DNA of 64,000 nt from Bactericera cockerelli (lineage: Eukaryota > Arthropoda > Insecta > Hemiptera > Triozidae), in the NCBI GenBank assembly GCA_024516035.1, contig CM044964.1:12505663-12569662 (forward strand). Direction: 5' to 3'. How positions within the stretch are numbered: position 1 is the first letter of the stretch; each line of letters begins with the position of its first letter. The translations under genes and the position numbers were made by a program. Shown in pieces: positions 39,843 to 51,600 of the stretch. Under the pieces are notes generated by a model. The model was not told the DNA's origin. It made no database searches and saw only the letters and a list, made by a program, of their open reading frames with translations.

Positions 39843-39904
39843 AGACACTGAGTTTCAAAATTTGTAGTTATGATGACACTGTTTGGTACACACCATAACA
39901 CTAG

Positions 39905-40611
39905 TATCAAAATTCACAGCAAACAAGAAATTTACGAGAAAGAAGATTTCATTCAAGATGGCAACATTTGCTTCTGGTGGAAATGTGGTGAAGGATGGGA
40001 AGCTATCTAGAATCTCCTGGATGCATACCTTTCCAGTACTCCCACCCCACTCTTCCTGATGAAAAGTGAAGTCGAGAAAATAATATGTGTGTATGTGTAT
40101 GTACGAATTTCTTTGTGGTGAAGCACAAGGCCTCTTCACAATTTTTTGTGGGTAGCGCAGCATTACTAAGAGCCTCCTTTACATTTCGAATTATTCTATT
40201 ACATTAATTTCTTTTTACTCTGGTAATGCCGCCACTGGTCGTTACTCATACAAGTAACTACTCATTTTTCTTCACGAGGTATGAGTGGACCCCGAACATC
40301 CAAGTACAGAGCAGAAAAAATCCTCCCCCGCTGGGAATCGAACCCAGGTCACCATGTGTGCAATGCCTAGCGCGCTAACTCGCTCTGCCACAGTGACTAC
40401 AAGTCGAGAAAATAATGGTGTACCTAGATCAAAGAATCCAAACCTTGTTGAAAACAATGTGTTTTGAAAATTGTTGTCCCAATCCCAACAGATTCTTTGA
40501 CTCGTAATGGGCATTTTCCAACTGAATAAAACATCCTAGGTACAGAAAAAAATAATATCAAAAAAAAAACAAACAAAAAAGGAAAAAAAAACAACACTAG
40601 AAACATCTCAC
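39905..40611. repeat. Copy 1 of a ~400-bp triplicated segment, split by a SINE
   Basis: 39905-40084 and 40401-40611 together equal the segment seen whole at 40612-41005 and 41010-41352. Landmarks are CATTTGCTTCTGGTGGAAAT, CCACCCCACTCTTCCTGATG and GATTCTTTGACTCGTAATGG. Confidence 0.85.
40085..40400 (-). mobile_element. Full-length tRNA-headed SINE (family R), 316 bp
   Basis: A perfect 16-bp target duplication, AAGTCGAGAAAATAAT, flanks it at 40069-40084 and 40401-40416. The other two copies of the host segment show the empty site. The minus-strand head has GTCACTGTGGCAGAGCGAGT (A box region) and CCTGGGTTCGATTCCCAGCG (B box). The body is GGATTTTTTCTGCTCTGTAC and TTGGATGTTCGGGGTCCACT, ending in a short CA/TA-type tail. 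The sequence at 62300-62415 is a relative. Confidence 0.9.
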
Positions 40612-41005
40612 AAAATCAAAATTCACAGCAAACAAGAAAAATATGATGAAGGAAATTCCACAAAGGCCCTCCAACGGCCATAAACATCATTCCAGATGGC
40701 GACATTTGTTTCTGGTGGAAATGCGGTGAAGGATGGGAGCTATCTAGAATCTCCTGGACGCATACCTTTCCAGTACTCCCACCCCACTCTTCCTGATGAA
40801 AAGTAGTGTCAAGAAAACAATGGCGTACGTAGATCAAAGAATCCAAACCTTGTTAAAAACAATGTGTTCTGAAAATTATAGTCCCAATCCCAGCAGATTC
40901 TTTGACTCGTAATGGCCATTTTCCAACTGAATAAAACATCCTATGTACAGAAAAATAATATAAAAAAAAAACAAAAAAGGAAAAAAAACAACACTAGAAA
41001 CATCT
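40612..41005. repeat. Copy 2 of the triplicated segment (uninterrupted)
   Basis: Direct repeat of copies 1 and 3. A minus-strand frame of 76 residues arises from it. No protein family recognised. Confidence 0.85.
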
Positions 41006-41009
41006 CACA

Positions 41010-41352
41010 AAATCAAAATTCACAGCAAACAAGAAAAATATGATAAAGAAAATTCCACAAAGGACCTCCAACGGCCAAAAACATCATTCCAGATAGCGAC
41101 ATTTGCTTCTGGTGGAAATGTGGTGAAGGATGGGAAGCCATCTAGAATATCCTGGACGCATACCTTTTCAGTACTCCCACCCCACTCTTCCTGATGAAAA
41201 GTGAAGTCGAGAAAATAATGGCGTACCTAGCCCAAAGAATCCAAATCTTGTTAAAAAAACAATGTCTTCTGAAAACTTTAGTCCCAATCCCAGCAGATCC
41301 TTGGACTCGTAATGGGCATTTTCCAGCTAAATAAAACATCCTAGGTACAGAA
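41010..41352. repeat. Copy 3 of the triplicated segment
   Basis: Slightly shorter at the right end. Same landmarks as copies 1 and 2. Confidence 0.85.
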
Positions 41353-41519
41353 AGCCTTTTGTTTTTTATTACTTCCTAACAGATATGCGCATGCATGAAG
41401 TAGTTCATTAACATTTCAAAACACAAGACTAGCGTGATTCCAGCAGCCAACAAGGGCTTATGTATTTCATGGGTGAAATTGTATTGTTTTGTATTTTTTT
41501 TTATTTTAAGTATTGTATT

Positions 41520-41660
41520 GTAAAATTGAGCCGTAACGGTTCTGACTACTGCCCGTAATCCAGAGATCCTGAGTTCGATCCCCGGTCGGAGCAGACTTTC
41601 CACAAAGAAAATTCTGATTCCTCTGTACATGTGAGGCTGGCATTTCCGGTGATATTATCT
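41520..41660 (+). mobile_element. tRNA-headed SINE (family T)
   Basis: GAGCCGTAACGGTTCTGACT, GCCCGTAATCCAGAGATCCT, GAGTTCGATCCCCGG (B box) and GCAGACTTTCC parallel the family T copy at 15549-15725. The 3' body is different or lost, running into a repeat related to 36850-37120. Confidence 0.75.
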
Positions 41661-41784
41661 TAAATTCAGTGTGTAGACCACTCACAACATCATTTAAATG
41701 TCCGTAAGTGCAATGGGCACATCCTCTAAAACTCGTCAGTAGCAACGTTGATATCATCTAAAGTCATTTTTTTTAATGAATGTT

Positions 41785-42085
41785 TCACAGCCTCTTTTTA
41801 TTTGGTAGCCATGAAGCTACTGTAGACGCTTGTGGTCTGTGTTGTAGCTTGCCCATCCCGTAGTATGCCTTCTCTAGTTCCCTCTGATAGGCAAGATGTG
41901 ACACAATACTTCCCATTATAAGGTGCTGGGCTGCTGGGTCAACACGAGCGCACCAGAAAGTTTCCCTTACAAACAACTGTAACCAAATTTTGAGTACAAA
42001 TTTTTGTCGGCACGGGGGTTCGAACCAGGGACCTTCCGAATGGCAAGAGAGTGCTTAACCACTGAGGTTTATTATTATTATTAAA
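41785..42085 (-). mobile_element. tRNA-headed SINE with a ~200-bp body
   Basis: The minus-strand head is CCTCAGTGGTTAAGCACTCT and GGTCCCTGGTTCGAACCCCC (A and B boxes). The body has GGGAAACTTTCTGGTGCGCT, TGGGAAGTATTGTGTCACAT and ACAGACCACAAGCGTCTACA. A truncated plus copy is at 31550-31725. Confidence 0.8.
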
Positions 42086-42339
42086 TAATATGAAAAGGTA
42101 ATGAAAAGGTGGGTATAGGAAAATCATTCAAAATTGGTTTTCTGGCCAAAATTTTCGTAGGTGAGGTTAATGTGAGTAATTTGATAACAGCCACGTTCAG
42201 GAAGGATTCAGGGCTAATTTAGGAGCCACCAACTAACTAGGCATCCAAAGAACCTAGTAAATACGTACTCTAACCCCATTTTGCGTACTCTAACGTTTTG
42301 CGTACTCTAACCCCATTAAATAATGGAATATCGCAATTA

Positions 42340-42455
42340 TCACTAAATTTCGCTCTACTAAATTTTGGCCAAATTTCGGACTCAAACCACCGACCTCCAC
42401 CTCTCAAACTACCGACTAGGAGTCAGCCGCATTATCAATCAAGCTACTGAGGTCG
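42340..42455 (-). mobile_element. tRNA-derived SINE (family P), diverged
   Basis: The plus strand shows AAACCACCGACCTCC and ATCAATCAAGCTACTGAGGT, the inverse of the family P head, with an insertion between the boxes. Confidence 0.7.
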
Positions 42456-42494
42456 TTAAGAGAATTTGTTTTCTGTTTGGTTTATTATTCTATA

Positions 42495-42715
42495 TCCTCC
42501 GTCGTCATTATTATTATTATTTTACACTTTATTAATAAGGACATATATAGGTATAAACAGATGATTACAAATTATAATATACAATTGAAAAAATGAGAAA
42601 AAATAAATAAATAGACATACATGTCCTAACTAAAGGGCGGGGTTATTGCCTTTGGCAATATCCTCCACCCAACCCTTGTTTATTGCCTTTGGCTATCTCT
42701 TTCAACCGTGACATG
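42495..42715 (-). mobile_element. LINE 3' tail with (TAA)n end
   Basis: The minus strand reads AGGGTTGGGTGGAGGATATT, GCAATAACCCCGCCCTTTAG and TTAGGACATGTATGTC, then an AT-rich stretch, AATAAAGTGTAAAATAATAA and a TAA repeat. AATAAA looks like its polyadenylation signal. A fragment of the same tail is at 48415-48500. Confidence 0.65.
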
Positions 42716-42904
42716 ACTAGTGACTACACAGTTGAAAGCGACGTTAAATACAAATTTGAATAATAATATTCTTGATGGCATTTAATTGTAATCCAAATTT
42801 GCTCATGTTACTTTGAAGAGAAGTTGACAGAGTAGGGTGTCTTCGTGACATTCCTATATGTACATTGTACATATATCACGTATATGATGTACATACATAA
42901 TATT
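42716..42904. other. Spacer with a common-SINE-tail fragment
   Basis: GTTGAAAGCGACGTTAAAT near 42732 is the end block of the 5S-SINE body, without the rest. TACATATATCACGTATATGATGTA-like palindromic sequence follows near 42860. Confidence 0.5.
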
Positions 42905-43055
42905 TGTACACCTAGTACAACTTCTCACTTTTCTGTTTATACTGATTCAAATAGAGAGGTTAGTTGGTGGCATTGATAATCATAACTATTACCTGCTGAT
43001 GAGAGTAAATAAGCTCGAAACAGCTATCCAGGTATGTTCTGATTTTCAGTTTATA
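42905..43055 (+). repeat. Single unit of the hammerhead-bearing satellite
   Basis: Contains CTAGTACAACTTCTCACTTT, TTCTGTTTATACTGATT, AGAGAGGTTAGTTG and the ribozyme core, in the same order as 400-545. Confidence 0.85.
42979..43043 (+). ncRNA. Type I hammerhead ribozyme (copy C, best preserved)
   Basis: CCTG (42992-42995) pairs with CAGG (43029-43032). The core CTGATGA spans 42996-43002. Helix II is GAGT/GCTC with a G-U closing pair. GAAA is at 43017-43020, helix III is CAGCTA (one base from the palindrome CAGCTG), and the TC cleavage site is at 43027-43028. Distal helix I pairs ATCATAAC (42979-42986) with GTTCTGAT (43036-43043) at 7 of 8 positions across an internal loop, as needed for loop contacts. 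Predicted cleavage is after C43028. Confidence 0.8.
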
Positions 43056-43163
43056 CTGACTGATACATATACATAAAAAGACAGGCAACACTGTAGACAT
43101 TTTAGCTTTTGTCAGTTGGAAAACTATTGTCAGTGCGAGACAAAAGTTTGACAACTTTCAAGC

Positions 43164-43164
<1 letters not shown>

Positions 43165-43222
<58 letters not shown>

Positions 43223-43275
43223 GAGAGAGAGAGAGATAGAGAGAGAGAAAGAGAGAGAGAGAGAAAAAAAGAGAG
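43165..43275 (+). repeat. GA microsatellite
   Basis: (GA)n with few interruptions. The minus-strand Leu/Ser frame is compositional. A GA-rich stretch continues weakly to about 43440. Confidence 0.85.
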
Positions 43276-43811
43276 AGAACCTGAATAGGAGAGATACATC
43301 GCCTTTACATTGAATTGAATTAGAGTGTACGGACTTACAGAGAGAGATAAAGTACTTACCTAGTGAATGCTGAGTAGATGGGATTATGGGAATAGAGAGA
43401 AGGATAAGAGGGAGGGAGAGAGAGGGAGGGAAAGAGAGTTTAGTTTTAGTTTGGGTAGAAAAGTAGTTAGACGTGTCATGTACTAATGAAATAATGTCAC
43501 ACTGAAAGAGAATTTATTAATGAAGGATAAACAGAATTCTGAAATTGTGTTAGCATGTCACTCACTATGTAATTGTGTTATGTCATTGTGTAATTGTGTT
43601 AAATGTCATTGCTAACCAAGCGCAGTTTCTGTTTTACCTTGGGTACTGGACGATTTGGCTTTCGTTTGACTGTTTGTCTGTCTGTCTGTTGCGTGATAAC
43701 TCTCGCCTGGTAGAGTCGTTCAAAAATAATATTAAATTTCACCCATCTAGTGGGGTATTGAATGAAAGGTCTCCATGTCCTCATGCTTGATATGGCATTT
43801 ATAATGCGATA

Positions 43812-44118
43812 TTAGAATCGGTGTGAGGTTTACAGTTCACAGAACCACTAGTATAATCTGTGTGAGGTTTAGAGTTCACAGAACCTCTAGTAGAATCTGT
43901 GTGAGGTTTACAGTTCACAGAATCTCTAGTAGAATCTGTGTGAGGTTTACAGTTCATAGAACCACTAGTATAATCTGTGTGAGGTTTACAGTTCACAGAA
44001 CCTCTAGTAGAATCTGTGTGAGGTTTACAGTTCACAGAATCTCTAGTAGAATCTGTGTGAGGTTTACAGTTCACAGAACCTCTAGTAGAATCTGTGTGAG
44101 GTTTACAGTTCACAGGAT
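43812..44118 (+). repeat. 39-bp minisatellite, ~8 copies
   Basis: Unit GTGTGAGGTTTACAGTTCAC + AGAACCTCTAGTAGAATCT. Because 39 is a multiple of three and the unit has no stop in two frames, 13-residue repeat frames run through both strands (43799-44113 minus, 43823-44221 plus). No start context or family supports translation. Confidence 0.9.
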
Positions 44119-44536
44119 TACTCGTGTAATTGTTTTACACAGCCAGCTTTACACATTGGATCTTGACGTCTATGTAATCCTTCCATCACGACCGGAGGGT
44201 ACTTATCCTGTACCTCCCTGAAGTTATACCCCCCCCCCCCCCCCTGGTAGTCCCGGGGTGTTTTATCATGCGAGTTCAGCGATGGCTCAAACACCATCGC
44301 GAATGATTTTGACAGGGAAGTTCCCTCCCAAATAGTATTATTCTATCGACAAAAGGAAAAAATAACCGGACTCGTAACCTTGAAGTCGATGGTTCGAGTT
44401 CAAAATACTGAAAATATTCCCGATGAGACAGTATAAATAAAATATTACCATCAGTGTTGGTTACGAAAATAAAATATATTATAGAGATCAGAGAAACAAG
44501 ACAGTAATACAGTTAGTTAGTTTTGTTATCATATTA
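44119..44536. other. Spacer with a 17-nt C run
   Basis: A homopolymer of C lies at about 44229-44245. A partial family P B-box region (GTAACCTTGAAGTCGATGGT, 44377-44396) follows. No gene. Confidence 0.5.
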
Positions 44537-44675
44537 TATTATTTGTGTTTACCACATTCGTCTTATCACAACTACTCAAACTCGCTTTACTAAATTCACT
44601 CTGAAACCGGGACTTGAACCAACCACCTCCATTCCACAAGCTCGCCGACTTATCGATGAAGCTATTGAGGTCGGT
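44537..44675 (-). mobile_element. tRNA-derived SINE (family P)
   Basis: The plus strand has CACAACTACTCAAACTCGCT, TGAAACCGGGACTTGAACCA and TTATCGATGAAGCTATTGAG, the inverse of the family P order. Confidence 0.8.
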
Positions 44676-44779
44676 CGAGATCAAGCTACAGGACAGTAAT
44701 AAAAGGGATTCTTTGTGGACGTTTCAACAGTACGCCAGAGATGAAGGACTTATTGTTATTGCATGCTTCAGCCTAGGGA

Positions 44780-45090
44780 CTTTAGGGAGAGAGAAAGAGA
44801 GATAGAGAGAGAGGAGAAAAAGAGAAGAGGAGTGTGAGAGCCAAAGAGAGAGTGAGAGATATTGTCCAAGAGGATACACAGGATTATGAAGGTTAAATAA
44901 GTAAAACGTGAGGAAAATTGAACTATGTTCTATGGGCCAGAGAAGGGACACACAGAATAAGGGAAAAAAATGTAGAAGGGAAAAAATAAATTGGACAAAT
45001 AGAAAAAGGGAAAAATAAAAGAGATGCAAAGAAGTTGGAGGGAGAAAAAATTGTAGAAGGGAAATATAAAAGTACAAATAGAAGTGGGGA
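44780..45090 (+). repeat. GA-rich low-complexity stretch
   Basis: Purine-rich on the plus strand. The Phe/Leu-rich minus frame is compositional. Confidence 0.75.
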
Positions 45091-45785
45091 AAAAACATAA
45101 AAGATTTTCGTTTTCCTAAAATAAGAACATCAATGATGCTTTTCTATTTAATTACTTAATAAAATTATGACCTGATTTGTTACAGAAATTCAATAATTAC
45201 ACTCCAGGTTTGTACTTTTTCATTAGTCTATAATGTCTATATTATTTTCATTGGATTTACTTTCTATTTGCCTACAAGGTATAGAAAGTACTCTTTATTT
45301 TCAATTTACTTTTTTTCAAACTGTTTCGGAGAGCCAATATTTTTCACGCACTAACAAACTCAATACAAACACTATTTTTTACTACGTGTTTTTTTTAGCA
45401 GAAACCCTTGAGAAAGATTGCTGGCAAAGTTTCAAAAACTGCAAAGGGCTCGGATAACGTAGATTCTGCCAAAAAATTCTGTTTTTCAAGAAGTTTGTAG
45501 CACCTAAATAAATAATATCCGGAAAAATAAGGAAATACGGTAGGATTTAAGGTGAGAGGAAAAAGTTTAAATAAATAAAATGTGATATAGGATATAGTAC
45601 ATACAATTGGCTTGTTTTGGGGCTTCTACTTTCTTATTCATAAGATACTCGTACCTATGATATTAAGTTCATTCCCTATGAATTGAAAAACTACCGACAT
45701 TCTCTCCCACTCTCTTCCATCCAACCCTTTTATAAATAATAATTCTGCGTTACCCACTAAAGTTGAAAACACAAAAAACACAAAT
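45091..45785. other. AT-rich spacer, nothing recognised
   Basis: The short frame 45233-45457 has no recognisable motif. Confidence 0.4.
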
Positions 45786-45789
45786 TGAT

Positions 45790-46380
45790 GTACAATCAAA
45801 ACTGGATTCAAGAGAACTGTGGATATAAGAGAACGATTTCCTGGTTCAATTTACCTTTCTATAAGGGAAAATAACCTTTTTAAAAGAGAAACCTGGATAT
45901 AAGAGAATTGGATATAAAAGAAACCTTGATTTGAGGAAACGATTTGAAGGTTCAATTTAACTCTATATAAAGGAAAATAACCTCTTTTAAAGAGACACCT
46001 GAATATAAGAGAATTTGATTTAAAAGACACCTTGATTTAAGAAAACGATTTTAAGGTTCAATTTACCTTTCTATAAGCCAAAATAACATTTTTAGAAAAG
46101 AAACCTGGATATAAGAGAATTGGATATAAAAGAATCCTTGATATAAGAAAACGCTTTGAAAGTTCAGTTTACCTTTCTATAAGGCAAAATAACCTTTTTA
46201 AAAGAGAAACCTGGATACAAGAGAATTGGATATACATGAAATTTGGATATAGGAGAACGATTTCCAGGTTCAATTTAACTTTCTATACGGGAAAATAACC
46301 TCTTTAAAAGAGAAACGTAGACATAAGAGAAAAAAATTCCGGTCTCTTGAGTGCTCTTATATCCACCAGGTTCCACTGTA
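45790..46380. mobile_element. pogo-like element with five ~106-bp internal repeats
   Basis: The right end reversed reads ATACAGTGGAACCTGGTGGA then TATAAGAG, a pogo-type terminus. GAACGATTT(C/G)... GGTTCAATTTA recurs at about 45833, 45938, 46043, 46149 and 46255, with GGATATAAGAGAATTGGATA between. The left end is not sharply defined. Noncoding. Confidence 0.6.
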
Positions 46381-46734
46381 TCTATTTACCTATTTATTTA
46401 TAAAATACCAATATTCCCATCTCACGCTTTCTATTAATTCCCTTCGACTCCTTCTCATGGCTTTTTCTCACCACCCCGGGGTAAGTGGATGACACCCGCG
46501 GGCTCCCAGTTGGGGGTCCGAGATAATGAATAGTGCGCCCACCCGAGATACAAAACATCTCCGAGATAATTCTCGGAAATCAAAACACTGTTGCAAGTTT
46601 TCCATCACGCGACATGGTCTCTCGATTTATTTTATCGTTTTGAGCTTTTATTAATATATTTTTTTTACCATTGTTATTTTTCAAAAAAAAAATTTCGTTG
46701 TAATTTAATTATCTCTCGCTTTTCACTAACTCTC

Positions 46735-47012
46735 CCAATTCTCTCTCTTTCTCTCTCTCTCTCTCTTTCTTTCTCTCTCGCTCTCTTTTTCTCTCTTTCT
46801 CTCTATCTTTTTTTCTCTCTCTCACGGTCTCTGTCTTTCTCTAGCTCTCTTTTTCTCTCTTTCTCTTTCTCTGTATCTTTCTCTCTCTCTGTCTCTTTCA
46901 CTCTGTCTCGCTCTCTTTCTCTCTCTGTCTCTCTCTCTATCTCTCTCTCCCTCTCTCTATCTTTCTCTCTTCTCACCCTCTCTCTCTCTCTTTCTCTCTC
47001 TCTCTTACTTGA
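46735..47012 (+). repeat. CT microsatellite block
   Basis: (CT)n/(CTTT)n/(CTGT)n mixture. The Leu/Ser frame is compositional. Confidence 0.85.
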
Positions 47013-47388
47013 ATCTTCTTGTTAAGTGCATGCCACCATTAAAAACTCGGAGTGAATATTATTCAATATCCAAGCCATTAGAACACCAATCTTTTTTAAT
47101 TTTTATCATTACAAATAATAATTTAGGTATGAATTAATTTTAATGTCTTAAATGGGGCCTATTTCTCAAACCCACCTCCTTTTTTTTCACTACTTATTAC
47201 ACTTTCTTTACTACTTATTATATTTATTATAAGTTTAAATATAAAGAACATTATGTTACCAACATCTTTTTTATTTTTATCATCATGAGTTTCAATAGTA
47301 TTCTTCACTATTGTCGATGCTATTCCTTTGTTCATCCTCCTCAGAAATACTCTTTTATTCTGGTGTGATATCATTCGTATTTTACTTC

Positions 47389-47475
47389 CGAGAATTTTCT
47401 AATATATTTTAGAAATTCGAAGTATTGTGTTCGTTTTTGTAAAAATAAATAATTATTTTTTGCTCCGATTTCTAT
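47389..47475 (+). mobile_element. Left end of the hairpin-ended repeat (TTACTTCCGA family)
   Basis: TTACTTCCGAGAATTTTCTA, TTTTAGAAATTCGAAGTATT, GTGTTCGTTTTTGTAAAA and GCTCCGATTTCTATTTT parallel 58827-58915. Confidence 0.7.
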
Positions 47476-47569
47476 TTTTTCTATTAAATTCTAAGGTAGA
47501 TATTAATAGAAATTCTCCGATTTCTATTAAATTTATATTTAATATAAATTTTTCGATGCGTAGGATTTG

Positions 47570-47960
47570 AATGGGAAAGAGAAAAAAAGGAGCTAGTAAA
47601 TGAGAGAAAGAGAGATAGAAGGAGAAATAGACAGAGAGAGAGAGAGAGAAGAAGTTAGAAGTGGCAGAGAAGAAAAATAGAAGAGATAATTTAAATTGAA
47701 TTGAAAATGTGGCAAATTTATTTATATCAAGAGAATATACATTATGTATTACCTGCTAAGTTAAATTTAATTTTTACTGAGATAAAGGGTGATAAAGATA
47801 AAGAGAGTGACAAAAGAAGAGAGAGAGAGAGAGAGAAGGAGATAATGAAGAGCAGAGAGAGAAGTTATAGAAAAAGAGAAATAAAAAGAGAGTTATAAAG
47901 AGAAGAGAGAGAAGAAGATGGAAGGGATAGAGAAAAGGAGAGAGATAAATATGATTCAGA
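47570..47960 (+). repeat. GA-rich low-complexity stretch
   Basis: Two GA-rich patches (47575-47690 and 47780-47945) around an AT-rich part. No gene. Confidence 0.7.
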
Positions 47961-48414
47961 AGGAATCATATTTCAATGGAGAGTGAAAGACAATTTGAGG
48001 GGGGGGGGGGTTGGGCAATGGGCAGCTCGAAAAGTTCAATACCAAGAATCTCCAAAAAACAAAGAATGTGAAAGAACAAGAGATGAGGATTAAGCAAGAG
48101 GAGGAGCTATAGTGAGAGAGGTAGACACGACGAAAGTGGAAGAGAGTAGAAGAAAGAAAGGTAGATAATTGAAGGAAAAAGAGTTTTTTAGGTATTATTA
48201 TAGACTCGTTGGAGTTTCACAAGTCAAGCCCTAATTATCACACCGACCTCTATTTATATCTATTGTGACCTTGTTTAGGTAAAAGAGAGAGCAATTTGAT
48301 AGAGAGAATATAAGAAGAAAGTTAGGAAGGAAAAGAATAGGGTATATAGTATAGTATAGAAAGGAGAGAGGGAGAGATAACTAAAGAGGACAAATTTATG
48401 ATTAGTTATTATTA
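47961..48414. other. GA-leaning spacer with a 12-nt G run
   Basis: G homopolymer near 48000-48011. No gene seen. Confidence 0.5.
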
Positions 48415-48609
48415 TTATTATTTTACACTTTATTAGATATAAATGGACATAATGTACAATACAAATAATTAAATTAACAATGAAAAAAATGGAAACAATA
48501 TATAAAATAAAAATGAAAAAGAATTTAGTTCAGTATACACAGAGAAGGAGATGGAATCAGAGAGAAATGCTATACTGTCTATAAGAAATACTGTAAGTAT
48601 GAAGTATAT

Positions 48610-51600
48610 TGAAGTATTGCATGGTATAGTATAGACTAAAGTATGAAGTATTGCGTGCTATAGTATAGATACTAAAGTATGAAGTATTGCGTGGTATAGT
48701 ATTGATACTAAAGTATGAAGTATTGCGTGGTATAGTATAGATACTAAAGTATGAAGTATTGCGTGGTATAGTATAGATACTAAAGTATGAAGTATTGCGT
48801 GGTATAGTATAGATACTAAAGTATGAAGTATTGCGTGGTATAGTATAGATACTAAAGTATGAAGTATTGCGTGGTATAGTATCTTAATATATAAATGTCA
48901 AAGTCACTCACTGACCACTGACCACTGACCACTGACCACTGACCACTGACTGATCATCGCTCTACAGCCCAAACCGTAAGTCCTAGGAAGCTGAAATTTG
49001 GTAGGTAGCTTTGTCTTATAGTCTAGATGTGCAATAAGACGGGATTTTTCGAAACTCCCACTACAACACCTGCCATTGGCGAAAAAGGATTTTTTGCTTT
49101 CACGGCCATGCCTCGGCCTGCAAAGCGGGCGACAGCCCGCTAGTAGATACTAAAGTGTGAAGTATTGCGTGGTATAGTATAGATAATAAAGTATGAAGTA
49201 TTGCGTGGTATAGTATAGATACTAAAGTATGAAGTATTGCGTAGTATAGTATAGATACTAAAGTATGAAGTATTGCGTGGTATAGTATAGATACTAAAGT
49301 GTGAAGTATTGCGTGGTATAGTATAGATACTAAAGTATGAAGTATTGCGTGGTATATTATAGATTCTAAAGTATGAAGTATTGCGTGGTATAGTATAGAT
49401 ACTAAAGTATGAAGTATTGCATGGTATAGTATAGATACTAAAGTATGAAGTATTGCATGGTATAGTATAGATACTAAAGTATGAAGTATTGCATGGTATA
49501 GTATAGATACTAAAGTATGAAGTATTGCGTGGTATAGTATAGATACTAAAGTATGAAGTATTGCGTGGTATAGTATAGATACTAAAGTATGAAGTATTGC
49601 ATGGTATAGTATAGATACTAAAGTATGAAGTATTGCATGGTATAGTATAGATACTAAAGTATGAAGTATTGCGTGGTATAGTATAGATACTAAAGTATGA
49701 AGTATTGCTGGTATAGTATAGATACTAAAGTATGAAGTATTGCATGGTATAGTATAGATACTAAAGTATGAAGTATTGCATGGTATAGTATAGATACTAA
49801 AGTATGAAGTATTGCTGGTATAGTATAGATACTAAAGTATGAAGTATTGCGTGGTATAGTATAGATACTAAAGTATGAAGTATTGCGTGGTATAGTATAG
49901 ATACTAAAGTATGAAGTATTGCATGGTATAGTATAGATACTAAAGTATGAAGTATTGCTGGTATAGTATAGATATAAAGTATGAAGTATTGCATGGTATA
50001 GTATAGATACTAAAGTATGAAGTATTGCATGGTATAGTATAGATACTAAAGTATGAAGTATTGCGTGGTTATAGTATAGATACTAAAGTATGAAGTATTG
50101 CGTGGTATAGTATAGATACTAAAGTATGAAGTATTGCGTGGTATAGTATAGATACTAAAGTATGAAGTATTGCATGGTATAGTATAGATACTAAAGTATG
50201 AAGTATTGCATGGTATAGTATAGATACTAAAGTATGAAGTATTGCGTGGTATAGTATAGATACTAAAGTATGAAGTATTGCTGGTATAGTATAGATACTA
50301 AAGTATGAAGTATTGCGTGGTATAGTATAGATACTAAAGTATGAGTATTGCTGGTATAGTATAGATACTAAAGTATAAGATTCTGGTATAGTATAGATAC
50401 TAAAGTATGAAGTATTGCGTGGTATAGTATAGATACTAATATGGTATTCTGGTATAGTATAGATACTAAGTATGAGTATTGCATGGTATAGTATAGATAC
50501 TAAAGTATGAAGTATTGCATGGTATATATAGATACTAAAGTATGAAGTATTGCGTGGTATGTATAGATACTAAAGTATGAAGTATTGCTGGTATGTATAG
50601 ATACTAAAGTATGAAGTATTGCATGGTATAGTTATAGATACTAAAGTATGAAGTATTGCTGGTATAGTATAGATACAATAAGTATTGCGTGGTATAGTAT
50701 AGATACTAAAGTATGAAGTATTGCGTTAGTATAGTATAGATACTAAAGTATGAAGTATTGCGTGGTATAGTATAGATACTAAGTATGAAGTATTGCATGG
50801 TATAGTATAGATACTAAAGTATGAAGTATTGCATGGTATAGTATAGATACTAAAGTATGAAGTATTGCGTGTATAGTATAGATACTAAAGTATGAATATT
50901 GCTGGTATAGTATAGATACTAAAGTATGAAGTATTGCGTGGTATAGTATAGATACTAAAGTATGAAGTATTGCATGGTATAGTATAGATACTAAAGTATG
51001 AAGTATTGCGTGGTATAGTATAGATACTAAAGTATGAAGTATTGCGTGGTATAGTATAGATACTAAATATGAAGTATTGCGTGGTATAGTATAGATACTA
51101 AAGTATGAAGTATTGCTGGTATAGTATATGATACTAAAGTATGAAGTATTGCTGGTATAGTATAATACTAAAGTATGAAGTATTGCATGGTATAGTATAG
51201 ATACTAAATGTATGAAGTATTCTGGTATAGTATAGATACTAAGTATGAATATTGCGTGTATAGTATAGATACTAAGTATAATATTGCGTGGTATAGTATA
51301 GATACTAAAGTATGAAGTATGCTGGTATAGTATAGATACTAAATTGAAGTATTGCTGGTATAGTATAGATACTAAAGTATGAAGTATTGCATGGTATAGT
51401 ATAGATTTACTAAAGTATGAAGTATTGCGTGGTATAGTATAGATACTAAAGTATGAATATTGCGTGGTATAGTATAGATACTAAAGTATGAAGTATTGCT
51501 GGTATAGTATAGATACTAAAGTATGAAGTATTGCATGGTATAGTATAGATACTAAAGTATGAAGATTGCATGGTATAGTATAGATACTAAAGTATGAAGT

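Noticed and set aside
40616..40846. Conserved minus-strand frame in the triplicated 400-bp segment
   Set aside because: The frame is not kept equally in the three copies; similarity is explained by DNA duplication.
43799..44221. 13-residue repeat proteins on both strands
   Set aside because: The 39-bp minisatellite is a multiple of three and stop-free; both strands open at once argues against coding.
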